Positions 1 through 9,515 of a DNA stretch of 64,000 nucleotides are shown here, piece by piece. The stretch covers positions 62,001-126,000 of the forward strand of contig NZ_BBXG01000005.1 of the NCBI RefSeq assembly GCF_001570605.1, given 5' to 3'. Source of the DNA: Herbidospora cretacea. GTDB lineage: Bacteria; Actinomycetota; Actinomycetes; Streptosporangiales; Streptosporangiaceae. The notes beneath the pieces are model-generated. The model ran no database searches. It was not told the origin of the DNA and saw only the letters and a list, made by a program, of their open reading frames with translations. The position numbers and the translations under genes are program-made. Within the stretch, counting starts at the first letter, position 1. Each line of letters begins with the position of its first letter.

Positions 1-519
1 CAGGAGCAGCAGCTTCTGGGCCGTCGACAGCCAGGGCGCGTAGCCGGAGCTGTCGGCCAGGACCGAGGCGTCGTCGATGCCGTTGACCTGGTCGACGACC
101 TGCCAGGCGCCGCGCTTCTGCAGGATCGTGGTGGTGAGCGCCTTGTACTCCTTCATCAGGGAGCTCACCTTGGCGTCGGGCTCGTCGGTGCTCTTGGGCA
201 CGATGGTGGCCTCAACCCACAGGGCCGCGCCGGGACCGGTCGTGCCGGTGCCCACGCGGGCGCGCGACACGCCCCTCACCACGGCGGCGGGCTCGCCTCC
301 GGGCAGCCTTCCGACCTGCTCGACGACGGCGCTGACGCCGACCGCCCCGTAGTGCCCGTCGATGCGGGGAACCAGGAGGACGTGGGGCTTCTTGGCCCCG
401 GTGGCCTGGGCGGCCTCGATGGCCGCGCGCACCTCAGAGTCGGACAGATCGAGGGGGACGACCATGCCGGGCAGGACGACCTCGTCGTCCAGCGGCAGGA
501 CGGGAAGGATCTCAGTCAT
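1..519 (-). CDS. lon: ATP-dependent Lon protease, N-terminal part (runs off left edge)
   Basis: Reverse-strand reading from the ATG at 519 gives an open frame of 173 codons to the window edge, beginning MTEILPVLPLDDEVVLPGMV. This is the N-terminal LON substrate-recognition domain of the actinobacterial Lon protease, which binds misfolded and regulatory proteins and feeds them to the AAA+ ATPase and Ser-Lys protease chambers in the cytoplasm. The ATPase and protease domains lie outside the window, so completeness cannot be judged. The start is supported by GAGGAG six to eleven bases upstream. A HAIR-like inverted repeat lies 15 bases upstream of the start codon, which matches HspR control of lon known from Streptomyces lividans. 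The gene diverges from heme oxygenase. Confidence 0.88.
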   Translation of the reverse strand, partial: MTEILPVLPLDDEVVLPGMVVPLDLSDSEVRAAIEAAQATGAKKPHVLLVPRIDGHYGAVGVSAVVEQVGRLPGGEPAAVVRGVSRARVGTGTTGPGAALWVEATIVPKSTDEPDAKVSSLMKEYKALTTTILQKRGAWQVVDQVNGIDDASVLADSSGYAPWLSTAQKLLLL

Positions 520-533
520 GCGTACTCCTCAGC

Positions 534-554
534 CTTGAGTTATATGCGCTCAAC
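534..554. promoter_or_regulatory. HAIR-like HspR operator upstream of lon
   Basis: CTTGAGT, a seven-base spacer, then GCTCAAC. The published HspR-associated inverted repeat is CTTGAGT-N7-ACTCAAG. The left arm is exact and the right arm matches five of seven positions. It sits where a repressor would block the lon promoter, so heat-shock derepression by HspR is the likely control. The motif is seen directly; regulation is inferred. Confidence 0.75.
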
Positions 555-620
555 TAAGGCGAGTCCCATGGTGTTCCCAAGATTGCGTGAGTTCGCTGAG
601 AGCGATCGTAATCGTGTAAT

Positions 621-650
621 CAGGTTTAACGACACACTGTCATCAACCTG
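621..650. promoter_or_regulatory. Inverted repeat upstream of heme oxygenase, possible TetR operator
   Basis: CAGGTT at 621-626 and AACCTG at 645-650 form a six-base inverted repeat with an 18-base centre, about 60 bases before the heme oxygenase start. Since a TetR gene follows in the same operon, this is a candidate autoregulatory operator. The arms are short and could be chance. It does not match the IdeR/DtxR consensus. Confidence 0.3.
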
Positions 651-711
651 TTGACGATCGCGGCGAAGGTTTGTGACACTTCGTCATGAACGACACGCTG
701 AGGAGCCTGCG

Positions 712-1353
712 ATGGGTTTTGCCGAGGTCCTGCGGACCGCGACCTGGACCGACCACGAGTCCGCGGAGGACGACAGCTACCTGAAGAACCTGATGGCGGG
801 CAGGCTTAGTCCCGAGGCCTACGGCGAGATGGTCGCCCAGCACTACTTCGCCTACGTGGCCCTCGACGGCGCGTCCAGGCGCCTGGCCGGCGACCCGGTC
901 GCCGGGGCGTTCGTCTTCCCCGAGCTCTACCGCGAAGAGGCGCTCGTCCGCGACCTCCGGACGATCTACGGCGACGACTGGGCCGGCCGCATCGCCCCCA
1001 GCAAGCCGACCCAGACCCTCGTCGCCCGGATCAACCAGGCCTCCGACTGGCCGGGCGGATATGTGGCCCACCATTACACTCGGTACCTCGGCGACCTGTC
1101 CGGCGGCCAGTTCATCCGGATGGAGCTGCAGAAGATCTACGGCTACGGCAAGGGGGGCGGGGTGGACTTCTACCACTTCGACATCGGCAGCCTCCCCCGC
1201 TTCAAGGACGAGTACCGCCGCCGTCTCGACGTCCTCGGCGAGACCCTCGACGAGGCCGGCCGCCAGCGGATGATCCGCGAGACCCGCCTGGCCTACCAGC
1301 TCAACACCGAGGTCCTCGGCGACCTGGGCCGGGTGGCCGCGGTGGCGGCCTGA
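712..1353 (+). CDS. hmuO: Biliverdin-producing heme oxygenase
   Basis: 213 aa, the usual length for HmuO-type heme oxygenases, which open heme to biliverdin, CO and free iron. The proximal heme ligand is expected at His15 in the TDHESAE segment. The distal helix carries the family signature YLGDLSGGQ followed by IRMELQKIYG. It is cytoplasmic, with no signal or membrane segment. The ATG at 712 is preferred over an upstream in-frame GTG at 673 because TGAGGAG lies six bases before it and the protein then begins just ahead of the conserved helix. It is followed after one base by a TetR gene, so the two form an operon for regulated heme-iron use. No heme importer is adjacent. Confidence 0.93.
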   Translation: MGFAEVLRTATWTDHESAEDDSYLKNLMAGRLSPEAYGEMVAQHYFAYVALDGASRRLAGDPVAGAFVFPELYREEALVRDLRTIYGDDWAGRIAPSKPTQTLVARINQASDWPGGYVAHHYTRYLGDLSGGQFIRMELQKIYGYGKGGGVDFYHFDIGSLPRFKDEYRRRLDVLGETLDEAGRQRMIRETRLAYQLNTEVLGDLGRVAAVAA

Positions 1354-1354
1354 C

Positions 1355-1954
1355 GTGCCCCGGATCTCGGCCGCCACGATCGGCGAGCACCGCGCGCGGA
1401 CCCAGGAGAAGATCCTGGAGGCGATCGCGCGCCTGGCCCGCCGGCAGGGCATCGACGCGATCTCGATGACCGAGCTCGCGGCCGAGGCGGGCATCACCCG
1501 CACCGTCCTCTACAACTACTTCCCCGACAAGACGGCCCTGCTGCTGGCCTTCACCGAACGGGTCACCCACTACTTCGTCGAGAGCTACGCCCGCGACCTC
1601 CCCGCCGACGCCTCGCCGTCGGTCCGGCTGCGCGCCTTCATCCGCCTCCAGCTCACCGGCCTGGTCGCCCACCCCCACCCGGGAGCCGCCGACCTCTCCG
1701 CCACCCTGGGCCCCGACGCCTACCAGCGCCTGGCCGCCCACGTCGCCCCCATGCAGGCGATCCTGCGGGAGATCATCCAGACCGGCGTCGACTCGGGCGA
1801 GTTCCAGACCCCCGACGTGGAGGCCGCGGCACGGGCGGTGCTGTCGGTCCTGGGCTCGGAACGCATCCCCCTGACCGAGGGCGCCCGCACCCTGGAGGAG
1901 GCCGAGGAGTTCGTCTCGGCCTTCTGCCTGCGCGCCCTCGGGCGCGGAGATTAG
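1355..1954 (+). CDS. TetR/AcrR family transcriptional regulator
   Basis: 199 aa with an N-terminal TetR helix-turn-helix at about residues 20-65, recognisable in MTELAAEAGITRTVLYNYF and the following DKTALL helix, then an all-helical ligand-binding region. It starts with GTG one base after the heme oxygenase stop and so is almost certainly translated from the same mRNA. The likely target is its own operon, through the inverted repeat at 621-650. The ligand cannot be read from the sequence; heme, biliverdin or an iron-related signal would fit the context. Confidence 0.9.
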   Translation: MPRISAATIGEHRARTQEKILEAIARLARRQGIDAISMTELAAEAGITRTVLYNYFPDKTALLLAFTERVTHYFVESYARDLPADASPSVRLRAFIRLQLTGLVAHPHPGAADLSATLGPDAYQRLAAHVAPMQAILREIIQTGVDSGEFQTPDVEAAARAVLSVLGSERIPLTEGARTLEEAEEFVSAFCLRALGRGD

Positions 1955-1993
1955 ACGCGGAAAATTCGGTGGAACCGCCGCATTCTCCGCGAC

Positions 1994-2006
1994 TAGCGTC
2001 GGACGG
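1994..2006 (+). promoter_or_regulatory. Leaderless-type -10 element of the VOC gene
   Basis: TAGCGT at 1994-1999 ends seven bases before the ATG at 2007 and no Shine-Dalgarno is present, the pattern of leaderless actinobacterial transcripts. GGAACC at 1971-1976 lies 17 bases upstream and could be a -35 element, possibly of ECF type. Confidence 0.5.
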
Positions 2007-2681
2007 ATGACCCCTCAGCTTGCCGCGCTGTCCATCGACGCGCACGACCCACCCGCGCTCGCCCGGTTCTGGGGCGAGTTCCTCGGCTGGAAGGCGGACG
2101 GCGACACCACGCTGCTGCCCGCCGACGACACCGGCTTCCGGCTGCGGTTCCTGCCGACGCTGGAGCCGAAGACCCGGCAGAACCCGATGCACTTCGACCT
2201 CACCAGCGACACCGACGAGGAGCAGCAGGCGACCGTGGCCAGGGCGCTGGCCCTGGGCGCCCGGCACATCGACGTCGGGCAGCGCCCCGAGGAGGGGCAC
2301 ATCGTGCTCGCCGACCCCGAGGGCAACGAGTTCTGCGTCACCGAGGCGACCAACACGTTCCTCGCCGAGTGCGGGTTCATCGGGGCGCTCGCGTGCGACG
2401 GGTCGCAGGCGGTCGGCTACTTCTGGAGCGCGGCCCTGGGCTGGCCCCTGGTGTGGGACCAGGACGAGGAGACCGCCATCCGGTCGCCGCACGGCGGCCC
2501 GAAGATCACCTGGGGCGGCCCGCCGCTGCCGGTGAAGACCGGCAGGAACCGGCTGCACTTCGACATCGCCCACGTGGAGATCGACCGGCTGCTGGCCCTC
2601 GGCGCGACCCGGCTCGGCGACGCCGAGGGACGGGTGCTCATGGCCGATCCCGACGGCAACGAGTTCTGCCTGCTCGGCTGA
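2007..2681 (+). CDS. VOC (glyoxalase/bleomycin-resistance fold) protein, two tandem domains
   Basis: 224 aa built from two homologous halves of about 110 residues. Each ends with the same signature, LADPEGNEFCV in the first half and [13 protein letters not shown] in the second, and each carries a matching histidine segment (MHFDL and LHFDI). This is the Glyoxalase_6 type of vicinal oxygen chelate fold, where the two domains form one metal or ligand site. The substrate is unknown; members have been tied to dioxygenase, lyase or antibiotic-binding roles. It is cytoplasmic and transcribed alone, probably from a leaderless promoter. The 3' end is overlapped antisense by the frame at 2417-2899. 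Confidence 0.88.
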   Translation: MTPQLAALSIDAHDPPALARFWGEFLGWKADGDTTLLPADDTGFRLRFLPTLEPKTRQNPMHFDLTSDTDEEQQATVARALALGARHIDVGQRPEEGHIVLADPEGNEFCVTEATNTFLAECGFIGALACDGSQAVGYFWSAALGWPLVWDQDEETAIRSPHGGPKITWGGPPLPVKTGRNRLHFDIAHVEIDRLLALGATRLGDAEGRVLMADPDGNEFCLLG

Positions 2682-2899
2682 TCCCGGTGGACCAGGAACG
2701 TCACCACGCCCATCAGCGCGGCCGTGAGGAGGGTGGCCAGCACCAGCAGCACCAGTTCCCGGCGGGAGACGTCCCGGCTGAAGTGGCCACGGGCCACGTT
2801 GGCGCCGGTGGCGTTCATCCGGTCGATCCTGGCGGCGAACCTGCGGTCATGGGCGCGGAAGTGGCGTTCCATCTCGGCCAGGACGCGCTCCTCATCCAC
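2417..2899 (-). CDS. DUF3040-like small membrane protein with run-on C-terminus
   Basis: The first 75 residues look real: a charged cytoplasmic helix ([20 protein letters not shown]), then one hydrophobic segment ([20 protein letters not shown]) near residues 50-70. This is the layout of DUF3040-type actinobacterial membrane proteins. Such proteins normally stop soon after the membrane segment. Here no stop is met, and the frame runs antisense through 265 bases of the VOC gene to 2417, giving 160 residues of which the last 80 or so are low complexity. Either the stop was lost or the tail is translated. It overlaps the ctaD stop by eight bases, so it is coupled to cytochrome oxidase subunit I. 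Confidence 0.55.
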   Translation of the reverse strand: MDEERVLAEMERHFRAHDRRFAARIDRMNATGANVARGHFSRDVSRRELVLLVLATLLTAALMGVVTFLVHRDQPSRQNSLPSGSAMSTRPSASPSRVAPRASSRSISTWAMSKCSRFLPVFTGSGGPPQVIFGPPCGDRMAVSSSWSHTRGQPRAALQK

Positions 2900-4556
2900 T
2901 GGGGATCCTGCGCATGCCCCGGTTGACGTGGGGATACTTGAGGTCGAACGCCGGCCGCTCCGACCTGATCGGCGGGATGCGGTGGAAGTTGTGGCGCGGC
3001 GGGGGGCACGACGTCGCCCATTCGAGGCCGTTGCCGAAGCCCCACGGGTCGTCCACCTCGACCTTCGGCGCGTACTTCGCGGTGTACCAGACGTTGAACA
3101 GGAACGGCAGGGTCGAGACGCCCAGGATGAGCGCGCCCACCGACGAGATCACGTTCAGGGTGGTGAAGCCGTCGACGGCGCTGTAGTCGGCGTACCGTCG
3201 CGGCATGCCCTCGATGCCCAGCCAGTGCTGGACCAGGAACGTGGTGTGGAAGCCGATGAACAGCGGCCAGAAGTGCCAGCGGCCGAGCCGGAAGTCGAGC
3301 ATCCGGCCGGTCCACTTGGGCCACCAGAAGTAGAAGCCGCCGAACATGGCGAACACGACCGTGCCGAACAGCACGTAGTGGAAGTGGGCCACCACGAAAT
3401 AGGAGTCGTGGGCCTGGAAGTCGAGCGGCGGGCTGGCCAGGATGACGCCGGTGAGCCCGCCGAACAGGAACGTCACCAGGAAGCCGATCGCGAACAGCAT
3501 GGGTGGCTCGAACGACAGGTGGCCGCGCCACATCGTGCCGACCCAGTTGAAGAACTTCACCCCGGTCGGCACCGCGATCAGGAACGACATGAACGAGAAG
3601 AACGGCAGCAGCACCTGTCCGGTGGCGAACATGTGGTGGGCCCACACGGTGACCGACAGGCCGGTGATCGAGATCGTCGCGCCGACCAGGCCGACGTAGC
3701 CGAAGAGCGGTTTGCGGGCGAAGACCGGGATGATCTCGGTGACGATGCCGAAGAACGGCAGCGCCACGATGTAGACCTCGGGATGGCCGAAGAACCAGAA
3801 CAGGTGCTGCCACAGCATGGCCCCGCCGGTCGGGGCGTCGAAGACGTGGGCGCCCAGCTTCCGGTCGGCCTCCAGCACGAGCAGCGCCGCCGCCAGCACC
3901 GGGAACGCGATGAGCACCAGCACGCTCGTCAGCAGGACGTTCCAGGTGAAGATCGGCATCCGGAACATCGTCATGCCGGGCGCCCGCATGGTGATGATCG
4001 TGGTGATGAAGTTGACCGCGCCCAGGATCGTGCCGAGGCCCGACAGCACCAGCCCCATGATCCACAGGTCGCCGCCGTTCTGCGGATTGTAGGTCGCGCT
4101 CGACAGCGGCGAATAAGCCGTCCAGCCGAATGACGGCGCGCCCTCCGCGGAGAACAGGCTCGCGGTCACCATCAGGCCGCCGAAAAGGAAAAGCCAGTAA
4201 CTGACCGCGTTCAACCGGGGAAAGGCGACGTCGGGCGCGCCGATCTGCAACGGCATGACGACATTGGCGAAACCGGCGAACAACGGCGTCGCGAACAGCA
4301 GCAGCATGAGCGTGCCGTGCAGCGTGAACAGCATGTTGTACTGCTCGTTGCTGACGATCTGGAGACCCGGATGGGCCAGTTCGGCCCGGATGAGCAGGGC
4401 CATCACGCCCGCGATGACGAAGAACCCGAACGCGGAGATGAGGTAGAGATAGCCGATCACCTTGTGGTCGGTCGTGGTCAGCCACGACACGATGACGGTT
4501 CCCTTGCCCCGCTTCACCGGGGCCAGAGGCGAGGTGATCGGCTCTTGTACGGTCAT
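2892..4556 (-). CDS. ctaD: Cytochrome c oxidase subunit I
   Basis: 554 aa, the usual actinobacterial length, with about 12 membrane segments. It carries the heme-copper signatures: FTLHGTLML (heme a ligand), [11 protein letters not shown] (CuB histidine and the cross-linked tyrosine), the double histidine in WAHHMF, and HFHYVLFG. It reduces oxygen to water at the binuclear heme a3-CuB centre in the aa3 oxidase. The ATG at 4556 is preferred to an in-frame start 30 codons upstream because family members begin near VQEPI. No subunit II, III or Rieske gene is adjacent, so this is a stand-alone ctaD, perhaps one of two in the genome. It lies downstream of the two-component genes on the same strand. 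Confidence 0.95.
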   Translation of the reverse strand: MTVQEPITSPLAPVKRGKGTVIVSWLTTTDHKVIGYLYLISAFGFFVIAGVMALLIRAELAHPGLQIVSNEQYNMLFTLHGTLMLLLFATPLFAGFANVVMPLQIGAPDVAFPRLNAVSYWLFLFGGLMVTASLFSAEGAPSFGWTAYSPLSSATYNPQNGGDLWIMGLVLSGLGTILGAVNFITTIITMRAPGMTMFRMPIFTWNVLLTSVLVLIAFPVLAAALLVLEADRKLGAHVFDAPTGGAMLWQHLFWFFGHPEVYIVALPFFGIVTEIIPVFARKPLFGYVGLVGATISITGLSVTVWAHHMFATGQVLLPFFSFMSFLIAVPTGVKFFNWVGTMWRGHLSFEPPMLFAIGFLVTFLFGGLTGVILASPPLDFQAHDSYFVVAHFHYVLFGTVVFAMFGGFYFWWPKWTGRMLDFRLGRWHFWPLFIGFHTTFLVQHWLGIEGMPRRYADYSAVDGFTTLNVISSVGALILGVSTLPFLFNVWYTAKYAPKVEVDDPWGFGNGLEWATSCPPPRHNFHRIPPIRSERPAFDLKYPHVNRGMRRIPSG

Positions 4557-4675
4557 GTCAGCGCGCCTGTCTCTCAATTCGGGAGCCCACGCCCGGACGA
4601 AAATGGGCGGCTGAAAAATCGAATACCCGCGCCGTTCGACGGCCAATCAGAGGCGCGTTTCCGCCGCGCCACACC

Positions 4676-5755
4676 TCATTTCCCGGAATTTTGCCCGTTC
4701 CTGAATTCGGCGAAATCCACGACGAGTTCCAGACCGCCTCCCGGATGGGGGCTCGCCTGGACCGAGGCGCCGTGCGCGCCGGCGATGGCGGCGGCGATCG
4801 ACAGGCCCAGCCCGGCGCCCTGGGTCCGGGTCGTGCCGATGCGGCGGAAGGGCGCGAACAGGTCGCCGAACCTCTCCGGCGGGACGACCGGGCCGGTGTT
4901 CACCACGCGCAGCGTCCCGCCCGCGAGGGTGATCGCGGCCGTGCCGCCCGGCACGTTGTGGCGGACGGCGTTGTCGGCCAGGTTGGTGACCAGGCGGTGC
5001 AGCAGGGTCCGGTCGCCCAGCACCTCGCAGGGCTCCGTGCGCGTGGTGACCGTCACGTCGCCGTGGTCGAGTTCGGCCACCGCGAACCGGACGACCTCGT
5101 CCAGGTCGACGACCGCCGGGGCGTCCAGCCCGTGTTCGGCCTGGGCGAGCACGAGCAGCGCGTCGATGAGGCGTTCGCTGCGCCGGTTGGCGGCCAGCAG
5201 CTTGCCCTTGATCGGGCCGACGTCGTCGGGGAGCCCGATCTCGATGGCGGCGCGCTGCACGGCGAGGGGCGTGCGCAGTTCGTGGGAGGCGGTGGCGATG
5301 AAGCGGCGCTGGCCCTCCACCGAGCGTTCCAGCCGGGCCAGCATCTCGTCGAAGGTGTCGGCAAGCTCGCGGAGTTCGTCGCGCGGACCGGCCAGGGCGA
5401 TGCGTTCGTGCAGGTTCGACAGGGACAGGCGGCGGGCCGTCGCGGTGATGCGGTGCACCGGCCGGAGCATGCGCCCGGCGAAGAACCAGCCGACCGCCAG
5501 CGACACCACGGCCATCACGACGATGGCGACCCCGGCCGCCTCCCACTGGTAGGTGACCACCTCCCGCGCGATGAGCGCGCCCGGCTCGGGCGCGGGCGGC
5601 GGGCCGGGAGGGAGCGGCGCGACCGGCGCCCGCGGGCGCGTCTCGACGGTGAGCCGGTGGTGCAGCGACAGGTTGACGCTCACCAGCAGCACGGCGGAGG
5701 TCAGCAGGAACAGCGCCGTGTACGTCAGCGTGAGCCGCACCCGGATCGTCCTCAC
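4676..5755 (-). CDS. Two-component sensor histidine kinase
   Basis: 359 aa when started at the GTG that overlaps the regulator stop (GTGA, 5752-5755). Order: membrane helix near the N-terminus, a short proline-rich extracytoplasmic loop of about 50 residues, second membrane helix, HAMP linker, HisKA with ATASHELRTPLAV (phospho-acceptor histidine), then HATPase with NLADNAVRHN (N box) and GAGLGLSIA (G box). The small sensor loop suggests sensing at or in the membrane. It is translationally coupled to its partner regulator and followed by ctaD after 119 bases, so a link to respiration or envelope redox state is possible but unproven. Confidence 0.92.
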   Translation of the reverse strand: MRTIRVRLTLTYTALFLLTSAVLLVSVNLSLHHRLTVETRPRAPVAPLPPGPPPAPEPGALIAREVVTYQWEAAGVAIVVMAVVSLAVGWFFAGRMLRPVHRITATARRLSLSNLHERIALAGPRDELRELADTFDEMLARLERSVEGQRRFIATASHELRTPLAVQRAAIEIGLPDDVGPIKGKLLAANRRSERLIDALLVLAQAEHGLDAPAVVDLDEVVRFAVAELDHGDVTVTTRTEPCEVLGDRTLLHRLVTNLADNAVRHNVPGGTAAITLAGGTLRVVNTGPVVPPERFGDLFAPFRRIGTTRTQGAGLGLSIAAAIAGAHGASVQASPHPGGGLELVVDFAEFRNGQNSGK

Positions 5756-6405
5756 AGCGTGTACCCCGCTCCCGGCACGGTCCGGATGCACGGCGGGTCG
5801 CCGAGTTTGCCGCGCAACCGGCTGACCACGACCCGGACGACCGTGGTGAAGGGGTCGGCGTGCTCGTCCCAGGCCAGCTCCAGCAGCCGTTCGGCGCTGA
5901 CCACAGCGCCCTCGGCCCGCAGCAGCGCCTCCAGGACGGCGAACTCCTTGAGCGACAGGTGCAGGTGGCGGCCGTCGCGGGCGGCCTGCATATGGCGGGT
6001 GTCCAGCACGATGCCGTGGCGGGTCAGCACGGGCGGCACCGGTTCGCGGCTGCGCCGGCCGAGGGCCCGCACCCGCGCGACCAGTTCGGCGTAGTCGAAC
6101 GGTTTGGGCAGGTAGTCGTCGGCGCCCATGCCCAGGCCGGCGACCCGGTCGGGGACCGAGGCCGAGGCCGTCAGCATGAGGATGCGGGTCCGGCTGCCGC
6201 GTTCGGCCAGGTCGCGGCAGATGTCGTCGCCGTGCACCTCGGGCAGGTCGCGGTCGAGGACGACGACGTCGTAGTCGTGCACCGCGAGGCGTTCGGCCGC
6301 GGCGGCGCCGTCGTAGACCACGTCGACGGCCATCGCGTGCCTGCGCAGGCCCTCGCCGACGAGGTCGGCCAGGTCGCGCTCGTCCTCCACCACCAAGACT
6401 CGCAT
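5752..6405 (-). CDS. OmpR/PhoB-family response regulator
   Basis: 217 aa. The receiver domain at residues 1-115 has the acidic pocket (VVEDERD), the phospho-acceptor aspartate in VVVLDRDLPEVHG, and the conserved KPF lysine motif. A winged-helix DNA-binding domain follows, with VVRVVVSRLRGKLG as recognition helix and a closing VPGAGYTL. It is the first gene of the regulator-kinase pair. It diverges from the xylanase gene across about 200 bases that may serve both promoters. Confidence 0.93.
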   Translation of the reverse strand: MRVLVVEDERDLADLVGEGLRRHAMAVDVVYDGAAAAERLAVHDYDVVVLDRDLPEVHGDDICRDLAERGSRTRILMLTASASVPDRVAGLGMGADDYLPKPFDYAELVARVRALGRRSREPVPPVLTRHGIVLDTRHMQAARDGRHLHLSLKEFAVLEALLRAEGAVVSAERLLELAWDEHADPFTTVVRVVVSRLRGKLGDPPCIRTVPGAGYTL

Positions 6406-6456
6406 GCCCCGTTGGTACCGCTTCCGGGGTTACACCGGCGTTAAGACCACCGCGAG

Positions 6457-6465
6457 GAAAGTTTC
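6457..6465. promoter_or_regulatory. Palindrome GAAAGTTTC, candidate xylanase operator (copy 1)
   Basis: A perfect GAAA-S-TTTC palindrome in the region between the response regulator and the xylanase. This core recurs in promoters of actinomycete xylanase and other glycoside hydrolase genes. It is paired with the copy at 6520-6530. Confidence 0.5.
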
Positions 6466-6509
6466 ACCGGAGGCCGCCGGATCAGCCCAGTTCACAGCGT
6501 CGCGGCTCC

Positions 6510-6551
6510 CGAAACGTACCGAAACTTTCGACCTTTCATTGACACGTTTCG
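6510..6551. promoter_or_regulatory. Xylanase operator cluster with nested palindromes and a -35 box
   Basis: CGAAACTTTCG at 6520-6530 is a perfect palindrome and matches the dyad found upstream of Streptomyces xylanase genes. It is flanked by a second inverted pair, CGAAACGT at 6510-6517 and ACGTTTCG at 6544-6551. TTGACA at 6539-6544 could be the -35 hexamer, so a bound repressor would cover the promoter. The regulator is not in the window. Xylan-inducible repression is inferred. Confidence 0.6.
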
Positions 6552-6569
6552 TTACATTTCTCACACTGA

Positions 6570-8057
<1,488 letters not shown>

Positions 8058-8072
8058 CCCCCTGAACGCCCA

Positions 8073-8101
8073 CCGGTCCGGACGGCCGCCGTCCGGACCG
8101 G
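8073..8101 (+). terminator. Hairpin after xylanase, probable terminator
   Basis: A perfect 12-bp stem, CCGGTCCGGACG at 8073-8084 pairing with 8090-8101, with a five-base loop, 15 bases after the xylanase stop. There is no T tract, as is common for actinobacterial terminators. Confidence 0.7.
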
Positions 8102-8171
8102 CCGGGGGTTGCACCGGCGTTAACGACCGCGTTCACCGCCGCGCAACGCCGGAACCGGGACATTCGGCGGC

Positions 8172-9506
8172 ATGAAGCGAATCCTGACCACGGCGGTCGC
8201 CGCCGCCTTCCTGGCCACCCTCGTCGCCCCGCCCGCCCCGGCCGCCGCGACGGCCCCGCCCGCCTGCGCCCGGCCCACCGGCCCGCCGCCCGCCCCCGCT
8301 CCCCCGACGACGGTGGAGACGCTCGGGCAGGCGTACTTCTGCGTCCTGGCCAACTACTACGGCGGGCCCGGCCTGCGTACCCAGGACCTGCTGAAGGACG
8401 CGTTCGCCGCGTACACCGTGAACCTGCAGAGGCGCGGCGCGGACGTCGCGGGGCTCCAGCTTCCCGCGCTGACCGGAGACCGCGCCGCCGACTGGGCCGC
8501 CGCGGCCGGGGCGCTCGGCGAGGGCGACCCGGTGGCGCTGCGGGCGGCGATCGACGGGATGGTCGCGGGGCTGCGCGACAACCACGCCCACCACGAGGTG
8601 CCCGCGCCGCCGGAGGAGGAGGGGCCGGTGGGGACCGGCATCGTCGGCGCGTCCGGGATCAGCGGGCCGGGGCTCGACCCTGCGGCCCGGCCGCCGTTCT
8701 TCCTCACCGAGGTGATCAAGGGCAGCCCCGCCGACAAGGCCGGTGTCCGGCCCGGGGACATCGTGCGGGCGATCGACGGGGTGCCGGTCTGGGTGGGTGA
8801 CACGCTCAACCCGCTGCTGCTCACGCAGGTGCAGCAGGCGTCGTTCACGATCACCCTGCAGCGCCCGACGACCGGCAAGGTCAGGACCGTGCGGCTCAAG
8901 GTGGGCCCGCTGACACGGCCGGAGCGGACACTGGCGGTCAAGGACGTGTCGGGCGCCCGGTACGTCCGGCTCCCCGGCTTCTACCGGGGCGCCGCCGACG
9001 AGGTGATCGCGGCGCTGCGCGGCGGCCCGAAGAAGGTCGTCCTCGACCTGCGCGGCAACGGCGGCGGCTCCCCCGACGAGGTCGTGCGGCTGCTGGGCGC
9101 GTTCGCGCACGGGAAGATCACGAGCTATTTCTGCCGGTACGACGGATCGTGCACCGCCAACAGGACCGACGACACCGTGCCTCTGCTCGGGGCCGAGCTG
9201 GTCGTGCTGACCGACCGGCGCTGCGCGTCGGCGTGCGAGGACTTCAGCGCGGCCGTCCACGACCACGCGATCGCCCCCATCGTCGGGACCCGCACGGCCG
9301 GGGCCGTCTCGGGCCCGGCCGGCCCGTGGCTGCTGAACGACGGCAGCGTCCTGCTGCTGCCGTCGGTACGCCACCTCGGCCCCAGCAAGCAGATCGTCGA
9401 CACCGTCGGCGTCCCCGCCGACCACCACGCCCCGATGACGGCGCTGGACCTGGCGACCGGCCGCGACCCGGCCCTCCGCAAGGCCCTGTCCCTGCTCGCC
9501 GGATGA
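8172..9506 (+). CDS. Secreted S41-family (C-terminal processing type) peptidase
   Basis: 444 aa. Signal peptide MKRILTTAVAAAFLATL to about residue 27, a proline-rich stretch, an N-terminal helical domain, then a PDZ domain whose core is ADKAGVRPGDIVRAIDG, then the S41 core. The motif VVLDLRGNGGGS precedes the segment CASACEDF, where the nucleophile serine of the Ser-Lys dyad is expected. It probably acts outside the membrane on protein substrates. The role is not specified by neighbours: it stands alone between xylanase and a convergent MFS gene. There is no clear Shine-Dalgarno before the ATG. Confidence 0.87.
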   Translation: MKRILTTAVAAAFLATLVAPPAPAAATAPPACARPTGPPPAPAPPTTVETLGQAYFCVLANYYGGPGLRTQDLLKDAFAAYTVNLQRRGADVAGLQLPALTGDRAADWAAAAGALGEGDPVALRAAIDGMVAGLRDNHAHHEVPAPPEEEGPVGTGIVGASGISGPGLDPAARPPFFLTEVIKGSPADKAGVRPGDIVRAIDGVPVWVGDTLNPLLLTQVQQASFTITLQRPTTGKVRTVRLKVGPLTRPERTLAVKDVSGARYVRLPGFYRGAADEVIAALRGGPKKVVLDLRGNGGGSPDEVVRLLGAFAHGKITSYFCRYDGSCTANRTDDTVPLLGAELVVLTDRRCASACEDFSAAVHDHAIAPIVGTRTAGAVSGPAGPWLLNDGSVLLLPSVRHLGPSKQIVDTVGVPADHHAPMTALDLATGRDPALRKALSLLAG

Positions 9507-9515
9507 GCCCGGGTC

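Noticed and set aside
2724-4133. 469-codon plus-strand frame over ctaD
   Set aside because: Antisense to a clear ctaD; highly charged low-complexity translation.
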